A stretch of DNA of 64,000 bases from Hydrogenophaga sp. 2FB (GTDB lineage: Bacteria; Pseudomonadota; Gammaproteobacteria; Burkholderiales; Burkholderiaceae_C): the NCBI RefSeq assembly GCF_005503365.1, contig NZ_SCML01000025.1, positions 1 through 64,000 on the forward strand. The letters are read 5' to 3'. A program made the translations under genes and the position numbers. The first letter of the stretch is position 1; the number at the start of each line of letters is the position of its first letter. The notes under the pieces were generated by a model. It saw only the letters and a program-made list of their open reading frames with translations, was not told where the DNA came from and searched no databases. Positions 56,498 to 64,000 of this stretch are shown here, in pieces.

Positions 56498-57337
56498 TCA
56501 GGCTTGCGCCAGCGGTTGGAACGTCGGCGTCCGTTTCTCCTGCATGGCCTTCACGCCCTCCCGGCAGTCCGGATGCTTGAGCAGTTCGCCGGTCAAACGC
56601 TTGGCATCCTCCACCGCGCGCCCTGGCTGCAAGTGCATCTGCTCCGCATAGATCTGCCGCTTGGCCGCACGGACCGCGACAGGGGACACCGACGCGGCGA
56701 ATGCGCGTGCCCGAGCCAACACCTCGGCCTCGAAGTTGTCGGCGGGCAGCACGCCATGCAGAAAGCCCAGCGACTGCATTTCCTCGGCCAGCACGACGCG
56801 CCCCGTGAAGAGAATGTCCACGGAAGGCGCCAGGCCGATCAGGCGCGGCAGCACCCAGGACAAGCCGTATTCGGCCGGCAAACCGAGCTTGGACGTGGCC
56901 GCGGTGAACTTCGCGCCCGCGGCTGCATAGCGCAGATCGCAGAACGCCGCGAGCGACACGGCGATGCCCGCGCACGCGCCGTTGACTGCCGCGATCACGG
57001 GCTTGTTCAGGCCCCAGTGCCACACCAGCTCGTGCTCGAACTCCTCGTGCACACCGCTGCCGGGGTGGGCGAATTCCAGTTCCTCCGTGGCCTTGCTGTA
57101 GTCCTTCGTCGACGCCTGGTGGTGCTCCAGCGCGCGGAAGTCGGCGCCAACGCAGAACTGGCGGCCCGCGCCCGTGACCACGATCACGCGCACGTCAGGG
57201 TTCTGATCGTGCGATTGCATGAGCCAGCGGTATTCCGCGTTCATGCGGTGTGTCCACGAGTTGCCGCGATCGGGCCGGTTCAGGCGCACCAGCGCCACGC
57301 CGTCTTGCACGCTGCTTTCTGTGACTTTGAGTTCCAT
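56498..57337 (-). CDS. Crotonase (enoyl-CoA hydratase/isomerase) family protein, atypical
   Basis: 279-residue crotonase. The oxyanion-hole segment FCVGADFRAL (about 62-71) is intact. Aligned by eye to rat enoyl-CoA hydratase, neither catalytic glutamate is kept: the GGGCE position reads GIAVS and the PEI position reads ATS. It is therefore unlikely to hydrate enoyl-CoA and may be an isomerase, hydrolase or ring-opening enzyme on a CoA thioester. Begins 1 bp after the other crotonase gene's stop and is co-transcribed with it. Confidence 0.85.
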   Translation of the reverse strand: MELKVTESSVQDGVALVRLNRPDRGNSWTHRMNAEYRWLMQSHDQNPDVRVIVVTGAGRQFCVGADFRALEHHQASTKDYSKATEELEFAHPGSGVHEEFEHELVWHWGLNKPVIAAVNGACAGIAVSLAAFCDLRYAAAGAKFTAATSKLGLPAEYGLSWVLPRLIGLAPSVDILFTGRVVLAEEMQSLGFLHGVLPADNFEAEVLARARAFAASVSPVAVRAAKRQIYAEQMHLQPGRAVEDAKRLTGELLKHPDCREGVKAMQEKRTPTFQPLAQA

Positions 57338-57338
57338 G

Positions 57339-58205
57339 TCAGTTGTCCTCGGAGGTGTCGAAGCGCTGGTCTCGCTGCTTGAAGGTGGACGTGGTGCCGT
57401 CCTGCGAGCGCGTGCGCAGGATGTTGAACTCGTCGTCTTCGAAGCGCAGGTTGGTGCCCAGCGTGTGGCCCACAAAGCCGCGCGTGAACTGCGCCGCGCC
57501 GCCCAGGCTCTCCAACGCCATCTGGTGCATGGCCTTGCCGGTGACCAGCGCGTCGCGCGGGTGCTTGGCGATGCGCAGCGCCCAGTCGTTCACCGCGGCA
57601 TCGAGCTCTGCGCCAGGCACCGACAGGTTGACCAGGCCCAGGCGTTCGGCCGTCGGACCGTCGAAGCTGTTGCCCAGCAGCATGAGTTCGCGCGCCTTCT
57701 TGGCTCCGTACATCAGGATCTGGCTGTTCATGTGCCAGGTGTTGCCCGCCAGGCCCAGCCGTTGCTCGGCGTGGCTGAACTGCGTGTCGTGCGCGCAGAT
57801 GGCCAGGTCGACCAGCTCCACCAGGTACATGCCCACGCCCGTGCAATGACCGTGCACCTGCGCGATCACCGGTTTCATCGAGTTCTGGAACGCCATGTAG
57901 TTCATGCCCAGCTTGCGGTCGCGCAGAAGGCGCGTGCGCTGGCTGGGCCGGCGCGGCTTCTTGCCGTCGGCGGCGGGTTCGAGGCCGTAGGACTTCAGCG
58001 CGTCGTTGTAGTCGTGCCCGGCGCAGAACGAAGCGCCGTTGCCCTTGAGCACGATGACGCGCACCTGGTCGTCTTCCTCGGCTTCGTGCAGCGCCTCGAC
58101 CATGCGGTCCAGGTCGTCGAAACGCAATGCGTTGTGTTTGTCGGGGCGGTTCATCACCAGCCTCGCCACAGGTCCTTCTTTCTCGACGATCACAGCGTCG
58201 TCCAT
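57339..58205 (-). CDS. Crotonase (enoyl-CoA hydratase/isomerase) family protein
   Basis: 288-residue crotonase with the oxyanion segment FCAGHDYNDAL (about 60-70). By eye alignment, the second catalytic glutamate is present (SHAEQRLGL), while the first (GGGCE in hydratases) is replaced by MY in GVGMYLVEL. Single-glutamate crotonases are often isomerases or act on other acyl-CoAs. AGGAG lies 8 bases before its ATG, and a strong promoter with an operator precedes it. First gene of a two-gene unit divergent from the CoA-transferase. Confidence 0.87.
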   Translation of the reverse strand: MDDAVIVEKEGPVARLVMNRPDKHNALRFDDLDRMVEALHEAEEDDQVRVIVLKGNGASFCAGHDYNDALKSYGLEPAADGKKPRRPSQRTRLLRDRKLGMNYMAFQNSMKPVIAQVHGHCTGVGMYLVELVDLAICAHDTQFSHAEQRLGLAGNTWHMNSQILMYGAKKARELMLLGNSFDGPTAERLGLVNLSVPGAELDAAVNDWALRIAKHPRDALVTGKAMHQMALESLGGAAQFTRGFVGHTLGTNLRFEDDEFNILRTRSQDGTTSTFKQRDQRFDTSEDN

Positions 58206-58233
58206 AAGCGTATCTCCTGAAATGTGTCCCGGC

Positions 58234-58281
58234 ATGATACAACGTTTGACCGTTGCGTCAATTAAATGTAGCATTTGAAAA
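58234..58281. promoter_or_regulatory. Overlapping divergent promoters with operator in the spacer
   Basis: On the minus strand TTGACG (58261-58256) and TATCAT (58239-58234) are 16 bp apart. The spacer is exactly the inverted repeat CAACG-N6-CGTTG (58240-58255). On the + strand TTGACC (58246-58251) and TAGCAT (58269-58274) are 17 bp apart, which would start transcription at or near the CoA-transferase ATG, making a leaderless message. One protein bound at the dyad would stop both genes, as TetR regulators do. Confidence 0.6.
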
Positions 58282-59516
58282 TGGACACACAAAACCCCAC
58301 CGCACCTCTTTCCGATCGCCCCGCGCAGCCGTTGAAAGGCGTGCGCGTGATCGAGTTCGCCCACTGGATGGCGGGCCCGCTCGCTGGTGGCCTGCTGGCC
58401 GACTGGGGCGCCGACGTCATCAAGGTGGAGCCGCCGGGCGGCGAGCCCATGCGCACCATCTTTGCCAAGATGGGTGCGCGCGCCGGCACGCCGAACGCGG
58501 CTTTCACGCTGGCCAACCGCGGCAAACGTTCGCTCGTGCTCGACGTGAAGACCGGTGAAGGTCTGGCCGCGCTGGGGCAGTTGCTGGCGAATGCCGACGT
58601 GCTGCTGACCAACCTGCGGCCCGATGCGCTGCAGCGCCTGGGCCTGGGCGCCGCCGAGATCCGCGCGCGCTATCCGCGCCTGGTGTATTGCACGGTGAGC
58701 GCCTATGGTTGGGGCGGGCCCGACCAGGACCGGCCGGGCTACGACATCGCCGCGTTCTATGGCCGCACTGGCGTGGCGCACGAGATCACCACCGCCGGCA
58801 CGCCGCCCCCCGCCTTGCTGCAAGGCATTGGCGATGCCTTCACTGCCATGACGGCGGCCACCGGCATCCTCGCCGCGCTCATGGAACGCCACCAGACCGG
58901 AGAGGGCCGCTTCGTGGAAGCCTCGCTCATGCGCACCGGCATGTGGGCGCTGGGCGGCGAGCTGGGGCAGAAGGCCTTGGGCGGCAACCCCAAACCGCCC
59001 AAGCCGCGCGAGCAGTCGCGCACGCCGATGTACAACTCCTACCGAACGGCCGACGATCGCTGGTTCTTCCTGGTGGGCGTCGAGGCGAGGCGCCATCTGC
59101 CGACCGTGCTGCGCGCCATCGGCCGCGAAGACCTGGTCGACGACGAACGCTTCAAGGACGGGCGCGGCATCGGCACGCACGCCGCCGAACTGATCGCGCT
59201 GTTCGACCAGGCCTTCAACAGCCAGCCGCTGGCCTACTGGGCCGAGCAGTTGGACAAGCACGAGGTCTGGTGGGCACCGATCCAGGTGCCGGAAGAAGTG
59301 CTCGAGGACGAGCAGGCCAAGGCGATCGGCGCGTGGACCGAGGTCGAGGGCCACATGTCGGTGGACGCGCCCGTGCGCTTCGATTTCCAGCCGCGCAAGG
59401 AAGCGCCGCGCGCGCCACAGACGGGCGAGCACACCGAGCAGGTGCTGACCGACTTCGGCTTCAGCGCGGACGAGGTGCGGCGCCTCACTGCCGCCGCGAA
59501 CGGAGAACAGGTATGA
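58281..59516 (+). CDS. CaiB/BaiF family (class III) CoA-transferase
   Basis: 411-residue CoA-transferase. The N-terminus VRVIEFAHWMAGPLAGGLLADWGADVIKVE and the active-site aspartate D155 in RPGYDIAAFYGRTG are those of formyl-CoA transferase-like enzymes. Transfers CoA between organic acids or activates a substrate. No ribosome binding site precedes the ATG. Its 3' end overlaps the next gene by 4 bp (ATGA). With the ligase and crotonases it forms an acyl-CoA pathway whose substrate is unknown. Confidence 0.92.
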   Translation: MDTQNPTAPLSDRPAQPLKGVRVIEFAHWMAGPLAGGLLADWGADVIKVEPPGGEPMRTIFAKMGARAGTPNAAFTLANRGKRSLVLDVKTGEGLAALGQLLANADVLLTNLRPDALQRLGLGAAEIRARYPRLVYCTVSAYGWGGPDQDRPGYDIAAFYGRTGVAHEITTAGTPPPALLQGIGDAFTAMTAATGILAALMERHQTGEGRFVEASLMRTGMWALGGELGQKALGGNPKPPKPREQSRTPMYNSYRTADDRWFFLVGVEARRHLPTVLRAIGREDLVDDERFKDGRGIGTHAAELIALFDQAFNSQPLAYWAEQLDKHEVWWAPIQVPEEVLEDEQAKAIGAWTEVEGHMSVDAPVRFDFQPRKEAPRAPQTGEHTEQVLTDFGFSADEVRRLTAAANGEQV

Positions 59517-61099
59517 ACCCCGTGGTAGAAGCGCCCCTGTGGGGCCGTGAGGTCGAAGCTGGTCGGGTGCAGGGCCATGCGTGCCGCATCTACACACACC
59601 GGCCACGCTCGGTCGGCGCGCTGCTGCGCGATGCGCGCCGCTGGCAGGGCGGCCGCACCTTCGTCGTCGAAGGCGAACGCCGTCTGAGTTTCGGGGCCTT
59701 CGAGGCCGCGGTCGCGCGCGTGGTGGTGCAACTGCAGGCGCGTGGTGTGCGCACGGGCGACCGCGTCGTGCTGCTGGCTTACAACAGCATCGAATGGCTG
59801 GCGGCGTTCTGGGCCGTTCAATCGCTCGGTGCGGTGGCGGTGCTGTGCAACGCCTGGTGGAGCGCTCAGGAAACCAGCGAGGCGATCGCCGACGTGGAGC
59901 CGTCCTGGGTGCTGGCCGACTGGCTGGCCAAGCGCGGGCTGCGGCAAGAGCCCAACGTGATCGACATGGCCACGGTGCGCCAATGGGTCGATGGCGGCGA
60001 GCGCCACGCCCTGCCACCGCCGCCCGACGTGTCCGAAGACGCGCTGGCCATCATCATGTTCACGTCCGGCACGACGGGCCGCGCCAAGGGCGCACTGATG
60101 TCGCAAGGCGGCGTGGTGGCCAACCTGCAGAACCTGCTGGTGCTCACCGGGCGGCTGCCGAGCGAGATGGCGCCCGACGCACCCGGCACGGTGAGCCTGC
60201 TCACGGTGCCGCTGTTCCACCTGGCCGGGGTGCAGGTCAGCATCTCGACCTTGCTCACCGGCGGCAAGCTGGTGCTGTTGGAAGGCCGCTTCGATGCGGC
60301 GGCGGTGTTGCGCCTGATCGAGCAGGAGCGCGTGCGCGTGTGGGGCAGCATCCCCACGATGGTCTCGCGGGTTCTCGAGCATCCGGACATTGGACGACAC
60401 GATGTCTCCAGTCTGCGGTCCATCCCCATGGGCGGATCGGCCATTTCTCCCGAGCTGCGCGCGCGCATCCCGCAGGTGTTCCCCGGTGTGAAGAAAAGCG
60501 TGGGCAGCCTGTACGGCTGCACGGAGGCCGGCGGCATTCTCGCGGCCGGCAGCGCGGACGATCTGCGCGAGCGCCCGGGTTGTGTGGGCAAGCCCTTGCC
60601 CGTGGTCGAGTTGCGCATCGTGAACGCGGATGCACAGGGCGTGGGGGACATCCAGGCGCGCACCCCCACGGTCACCTTGGGCGTGTGGGGCGAGGCGGAG
60701 GCGGCGACCGACAGCGAAGGCTGGGTGCGCACGGGCGACCTGGGTCGCTATGAAAACGGCTATCTGTTCCTCAGTGGACGTTCGAAAGACATCGTGATCC
60801 GCGCGGGTGAAAACATCGCCTGCGCGCACGTGGAGCAATGCCTGCAGACCCATCCCGCCGTTCAGGAAGTGGCGGTGCTGCCGTTGCCGCACGCGGACCT
60901 GGGCGAAGAGGTCGCCGCCGTGGTGGTGTTGCGTGAAGGCCAGGCCGTCACCAGCGAGGCATTGGCCGCGCATGCGCAGTCGCACCTTGGAAAATTCCAG
61001 GTGCCCAGCCGCTGGTGGCTGCGCCGCGAACCGCTACCCACCAATGCAACGGGCAAGATCGCGAAGGCGGAGCTCAAGGCGAACTGGTTGGGCGACTAG
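59513..61099 (+). CDS. AMP-dependent acyl-CoA ligase
   Basis: 528-residue ANL ligase. P-loop IIMFTSGTTGRAKGAL, adenylate motif YGCTEAGG, hinge VRTGDLGRYENGYLFLSGRSKDIVIRAGENI in parts, and the catalytic lysine in NATGKIAKAEL. The middle-length form fits medium- or aryl-acid ligases. Overlaps the CoA-transferase gene by 4 bp and is probably read as one message with it. Confidence 0.9.
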   Translation: MNPVVEAPLWGREVEAGRVQGHACRIYTHRPRSVGALLRDARRWQGGRTFVVEGERRLSFGAFEAAVARVVVQLQARGVRTGDRVVLLAYNSIEWLAAFWAVQSLGAVAVLCNAWWSAQETSEAIADVEPSWVLADWLAKRGLRQEPNVIDMATVRQWVDGGERHALPPPPDVSEDALAIIMFTSGTTGRAKGALMSQGGVVANLQNLLVLTGRLPSEMAPDAPGTVSLLTVPLFHLAGVQVSISTLLTGGKLVLLEGRFDAAAVLRLIEQERVRVWGSIPTMVSRVLEHPDIGRHDVSSLRSIPMGGSAISPELRARIPQVFPGVKKSVGSLYGCTEAGGILAAGSADDLRERPGCVGKPLPVVELRIVNADAQGVGDIQARTPTVTLGVWGEAEAATDSEGWVRTGDLGRYENGYLFLSGRSKDIVIRAGENIACAHVEQCLQTHPAVQEVAVLPLPHADLGEEVAAVVVLREGQAVTSEALAAHAQSHLGKFQVPSRWWLRREPLPTNATGKIAKAELKANWLGD

Positions 61100-61124
61100 G
61101 AGTCGCGCCGACGGCGTTCGCGGA

Positions 61125-61502
61125 TCACCGAGGCACGCCGGCCGTGATGGCGAAGGTTCCCAGGCACGAAGCGATCAGCTTGCCGTCGGCGCTCACCCGG
61201 CTCTCGACCGTCGCGATCGTGCGCCCCTTGTGCACGACCTGGCTGTCACAGGTCAGCGTCTCGCCGGCACCCGGCCGGTGGTAGTTGATCTTCAGTTCGA
61301 TCGTCGCGCAGTGTTCGCCCGGCGCCAGCAGCGTCTTGAGCGCGGCGCCCATGCCCGTATCGGCCAACGTGAAGGGAACGCCACCATGGGCTACGCCGAC
61401 CGAGTTCATGTGGGCGGGCTGAAGCCGCAGTTCGCAGCGGCTGACGCCTTCGGCTGCCGTGCCGAATTCGATACCCAGATGTTCAGCAAAAGGGATGTTC
61501 AC
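61125..61502 (-). CDS. PaaI family acyl-CoA thioesterase (hotdog fold)
   Basis: 125-residue thioesterase. The HGGVPFTLADTGMG segment (about 39-52) holds the catalytic Asn/Asp region of PaaI-type hotdog proteins (MNSVGVAHGG). Releases CoA from acyl-CoA intermediates and so may relieve dead ends of the neighbouring pathway. Tail to tail with the ligase gene and 6 bp after the SDR stop on the same strand, so co-transcribed with that SDR. Confidence 0.9.
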   Translation of the reverse strand: MNIPFAEHLGIEFGTAAEGVSRCELRLQPAHMNSVGVAHGGVPFTLADTGMGAALKTLLAPGEHCATIELKINYHRPGAGETLTCDSQVVHKGRTIATVESRVSADGKLIASCLGTFAITAGVPR

Positions 61503-61508
61503 GCACGT

Positions 61509-62348
61509 TTACTGGAACGAGGTTGAGAAGGAAATGTCTTTCCAGCGTTGGACCTCGGCGGCCACTGCGCCCGCCTTGTCCGACACCTGCTGCCATGCGT
61601 CCGGCCCCAATGGCAGGCGCAGCGGAGGGGACTCCAGGCGACTGATCTCAAACAGGGCCAATGCCAATCTGGCGGGGTCGCCCGGCTGTGTGCCGTGGCG
61701 GGATTTCATCGCATTTCGGGTCAGGCCAGCGCTCGCCTCGTAGTCGCTGATCAACAGGGACGATGTGGCGAGAGATCCGCCCGCAAAATCACTGCGGAAG
61801 CCGCCAGGTTCAATCAGCGTGACATGGATTCCGAGGTGTGCCACCTCTTTTGCCAGCGACTCGGAAAAGCCTTCGACGGCAAATTTGCTGGCGCTGTACA
61901 TGGCCATGCCGGAGAAACCGATAAAACCCACGAGCGATGAAAAATTGATGATGTGGCCTTTGCGCCGCTTTCTCATGCCAGGCAGGGCCGCTCGCGTGCA
62001 CTCCACCAGGCCAAAAAAATTGACGTCGAAAAGCCGCCGATATTCGTCGGGCGAGGTTTCCTCCGCCGCGCCCACCAGACCGTAGCCCGCGTTGTTGACC
62101 AACACGTCGATGCCGCTGAAATCGGCCTCGGCCCGCCGTATGGTTTCCGCCGCCGCTTCGTGTTCCGTGACATTGAGATGGTATGAGCGGCAAGTGTCTG
62201 GAAAGAGTTCGGTGAGAGGACTGTGGCCGTTGCTGTTCAGCACCGTCACAGCCACGTTGTCTCCCTGGTTCAGTGCCATCTGCGCGATCTCATAACCCAT
62301 GCCTTTGTCGCAGCCCGTGATGAGCCATGTGCGATTGGTCGGTTTCAT
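61509..62348 (-). CDS. Short-chain dehydrogenase/reductase (SDR) family oxidoreductase
   Basis: 279-residue classical SDR. Cofactor motif TGCDKGMG (11-18), NNAG (85-88), S138 and the pair Y151/K155. Closest in style to the SDRs that reduce lipid-like ketones. Shares a unit with the PaaI thioesterase. A short upstream frame ends with its stop overlapping this ATG, but that frame is weakly supported. Divergent from the TRAP operon. Confidence 0.88.
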   Translation of the reverse strand: MKPTNRTWLITGCDKGMGYEIAQMALNQGDNVAVTVLNSNGHSPLTELFPDTCRSYHLNVTEHEAAAETIRRAEADFSGIDVLVNNAGYGLVGAAEETSPDEYRRLFDVNFFGLVECTRAALPGMRKRRKGHIINFSSLVGFIGFSGMAMYSASKFAVEGFSESLAKEVAHLGIHVTLIEPGGFRSDFAGGSLATSSLLISDYEASAGLTRNAMKSRHGTQPGDPARLALALFEISRLESPPLRLPLGPDAWQQVSDKAGAVAAEVQRWKDISFSTSFQ

Positions 62349-62488
62349 TCGTGTCTCCAGTAGGGCGGCTTGATGCCAGCCAGTTGCCTGTATGAATCAA
62401 GAAATTCGTTCATTGATTCGCGGGAAAGATGCCGCCTCGTGTCCAGTTGGTGCGCGGCCTCGACCATTGGCAGTCGTGCGCCCCGACG

Positions 62489-62547
62489 GTGCTTGACGAG
62501 CACAAAGCGTGTGATTATTATAGGGTGATCCAATAAATGGGTCACCC
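62489..62547 (+). promoter_or_regulatory. Promoter and operator of the TRAP transporter operon
   Basis: TTGACG (62493-62498) and TATTAT (62516-62521) are 17 bp apart, a near-consensus sigma-70 promoter. At the expected start, GGGTGATCC and GGGTCACCC form 9-bp arms with one mismatch around AATAAAT (62523-62547). GTGCT-TGACG-AGCAC lies over the -35 (62489-62503). The layout fits repression by a GntR or similar protein encoded elsewhere. Confidence 0.55.
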
Positions 62548-62602
62548 AAAAATTCAATCGTGCACATCGAGCCCATGTCGTTGGGCTCAACAAGGAGACA
62601 AC

Positions 62603-63622
62603 ATGAAATTCACGCCAAAGCACGCGTTTGCCGCCGTCATGACCATCGGTTTGGCGTTCGCGCTCGGGTCTGCCGCCGCTCAGACACCACGCACGCTGCG
62701 CATCGCTGTCAGCACGGCGGCCGACCACCCACTGACCGTCGGTGCGCAGAAATTCGGCGATCTTGTGGGCGACAAGTCCGCAGGAAAGATCAAGGCGCGC
62801 GTCTATCCCGGCGCCGTGCTGGGAAACGACGTGCAGGTGATTGGTTCGCTTCAAGGGGGAACGATCGACGCCACCATCGTGACCAGCGGGTTGCTCACCA
62901 GCCTGGCCAAGGAGTACAACCTGTTTGTGCTCCCGGGCGTTCTGCATGATGCGAGGGAGGCCGACGCCCTGCTGGACGGGCCTTTCGGCCGCAAGGTACG
63001 GGAGAGTCTGGAGGCGCACAAGCTGGTGGCGTTGGCGCATATGGAGCACGGCTTCAAGCACATTGCCAACAACAAGCGCGTGGTGTCGAAGTGGGAAGAT
63101 GTCGACGGCATCAAGATCCGCGTCACGCAAACGCCCACACTGATCGACACTTTTGCGCGTCTGGGTGCCAACCCCGTGCCGATGCCTTTCAATGAGGTTT
63201 ACACCGCACTCGAACAAGGCGCCATCGACGGCATGGAGACCACCTTGGCCACCTTCGATTCCGGCAAGTTCAACGAAGTGCAGAAAAATCTGACGCTGAC
63301 CGCTCACATCTACGACCCCCTTGTGCTGCTGGTGTCCAAAACTACCTGGGACAAACTGAGCGCCGAAGAACGAAAAATCTTCACGGACAGTGCAACGGAG
63401 GCGACTGCCTTTCAGCGCCGGTTCAACCGCGAAAAAGAAGCCAAGCTGCTGGGCGAGTTGAAGCAGCGCGGTGTCGCGGTGACCGAGATGGGTGCGGGTG
63501 AAAAGGCGCGCATGCGTGACCGGCTGAAGGTCGTGGTTGAAAAATATTCACAGTCGGTCGGTGAAGCCACGGCGCGCGAGTTCAACGCAGAACTCGAGAA
63601 GATCCGCAAGACGCGCCCGTAA
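62603..63622 (+). CDS. TRAP transporter solute-binding protein, DctP type
   Basis: 339-residue periplasmic protein of the DctP/TAXI-unrelated TRAP family. Signal peptide about 1-26 (ends LGSAAAQ). Family strings: GAVLGNDVQVIGSLQGGTIDA, KWEDVDGIKIRVTQTP near residue 170 with the carboxylate-binding arginine, and NEVYTALEQGAIDGMET. Imports an organic acid by a Na+ gradient. AAGGAG lies 9 bases before the ATG. First gene of a TRAP operon. Confidence 0.95.
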   Translation: MKFTPKHAFAAVMTIGLAFALGSAAAQTPRTLRIAVSTAADHPLTVGAQKFGDLVGDKSAGKIKARVYPGAVLGNDVQVIGSLQGGTIDATIVTSGLLTSLAKEYNLFVLPGVLHDAREADALLDGPFGRKVRESLEAHKLVALAHMEHGFKHIANNKRVVSKWEDVDGIKIRVTQTPTLIDTFARLGANPVPMPFNEVYTALEQGAIDGMETTLATFDSGKFNEVQKNLTLTAHIYDPLVLLVSKTTWDKLSAEERKIFTDSATEATAFQRRFNREKEAKLLGELKQRGVAVTEMGAGEKARMRDRLKVVVEKYSQSVGEATAREFNAELEKIRKTRP

Positions 63623-63637
63623 GTCCTTCCAGGTAGA

Positions 63638-63651
63638 GCCTCCGCGGAGGC
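63638..63651 (+). terminator. Hairpin between TRAP binding-protein and small-permease genes
   Basis: GCCTCCGCGGAGGC is a perfect 14-bp palindrome followed by CTTT. In TRAP operons such a hairpin often stabilises or attenuates so that the binding protein is made in excess. It is weak as a terminator. Confidence 0.35.
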
Positions 63652-63719
63652 CTTTCGCTGCTGCTACCGGTGCACACGGGTCCGTCTACGCGCGGGCCAA
63701 CTCTCCCTTGAAAGTCTCT

Positions 63720-64000
63720 ATGGATCGTTGGATAGAAGCCTATTTCCGACTGCTCAAGCACGTCGTCGTGTTCAGCATGGCCGCCATGGTGGTTCTGGTG
63801 TTCGCGAACGTGGTGTTGCGCTATGCGTTCAACACCGGCATCCCCGTTGCCGAAGAGCTGTCGCGCTGGTTGTTTGTGTGGCTGGTCTTCATAGGCTCCG
63901 CCGTGGCACTTCGCCAACGTGCACATATCGGGCTGGACTCGCTGGTCTCGCGCCTCCCCTTGCGGGGCAAGCAGGCGTGTTTCCTGGTGAGCCATGTGCT
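63720..64000 (+). CDS. TRAP transporter small permease, DctQ type (partial)
   Basis: The gene is cut by the right edge; 93 codons are visible. The start MDRWIEAYFRLLKHVV leads into a helix (FSMAAMVVLVFANVVLRYAF, about 18-38) and the conserved EELSRWLFVWLVFIGSAVALRQRAHIGL segment in parts, which is diagnostic for DctQ. A TTG four codons earlier is an alternative start; neither has a good ribosome binding site. The large permease DctM should follow outside the window. Confidence 0.9.
   Translation, partial: MDRWIEAYFRLLKHVVVFSMAAMVVLVFANVVLRYAFNTGIPVAEELSRWLFVWLVFIGSAVALRQRAHIGLDSLVSRLPLRGKQACFLVSHV

Overview
The window is high-GC, gene-dense DNA that reads as the chromosome of a betaproteobacterium of order Burkholderiales, most likely family Comamonadaceae (Hydrogenophaga/Acidovorax-like). 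The signs are an aerobic benzoyl-CoA pathway gene (boxA) at the left edge, three 'Bug' (TctC-type) periplasmic binding proteins, a short H-NS of the beta-proteobacterial type, an RNase E with a long RG-rich tail, and GC-rich intergenic hairpin repeats of the kind seen in that family. This placement is inferred from protein character; no 16S or marker search was possible. No rRNA, tRNA, CRISPR array, IS element, prophage or replication origin was seen.

Layout. 1-13.6 kb is mostly housekeeping: boxA, upp, an FtsX-type permease, a truncated haemoglobin, a divergent SDR/AraC pair, an Smr protein, radC, then fkpB-ispH, serS, a YCII protein and an exported serine hydrolase. 13.8-16.4 kb holds a chemoreceptor and a ParDE toxin-antitoxin pair. 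16.4-25.1 kb is a catabolic block: two periplasmic binding proteins, a NicC/salicylate-hydroxylase-like flavin monooxygenase divergent from an IclR regulator, and a five-gene unit (ABC ATPase, permease, NMT1-type binding protein, isopenicillin-N-synthase-like oxygenase, HutC-type GntR regulator) with a 12-bp palindrome in front of its first gene.

25.2-31.1 kb carries an MHYT membrane sensor, a META/DUF4377 lipoprotein, an unusual hexapeptide-repeat protein preceded by a small ORF, and an XRE-cupin/Bug/RidA unit divergent from an ABM monooxygenase across an AT-rich promoter with three half-sites. 31.2-36.9 kb is RNA and chromatin housekeeping (rne with a long structured leader, rluC, an H-NS gene, a low-molecular-weight phosphatase). 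36.9-44.4 kb has a UDP-glucuronate-epimerase-like gene, an acyl-CoA ligase, a FAH-type hydratase, a carboxylesterase, and a Bug-LysR-unknown operon whose last gene resembles opine-synthase/DUF3830 proteins.

44.4-52 kb joins an EamA exporter/Lrp pair to an 8-oxoguanine-deaminase-like gene with its LysR regulator and a divergent glyoxylate operon (gcl-hyi-glxR), suggesting purine-derived glyoxylate assimilation. 52-56.5 kb has an MFS exporter with a C-terminal monooxygenase-like domain, a RibD/DHFR-like reductase, glutaredoxin, a TauE exporter and a YCII/AAA-ATPase pair. 56.5-61.5 kb is an acyl-CoA catabolic locus (two atypical crotonases divergent from a CoA-transferase and a CoA ligase) whose shared promoter places an inverted repeat exactly in the spacer. 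61.1-64 kb has a thioesterase, an SDR, and the start of a TRAP transporter operon that runs off the right edge.
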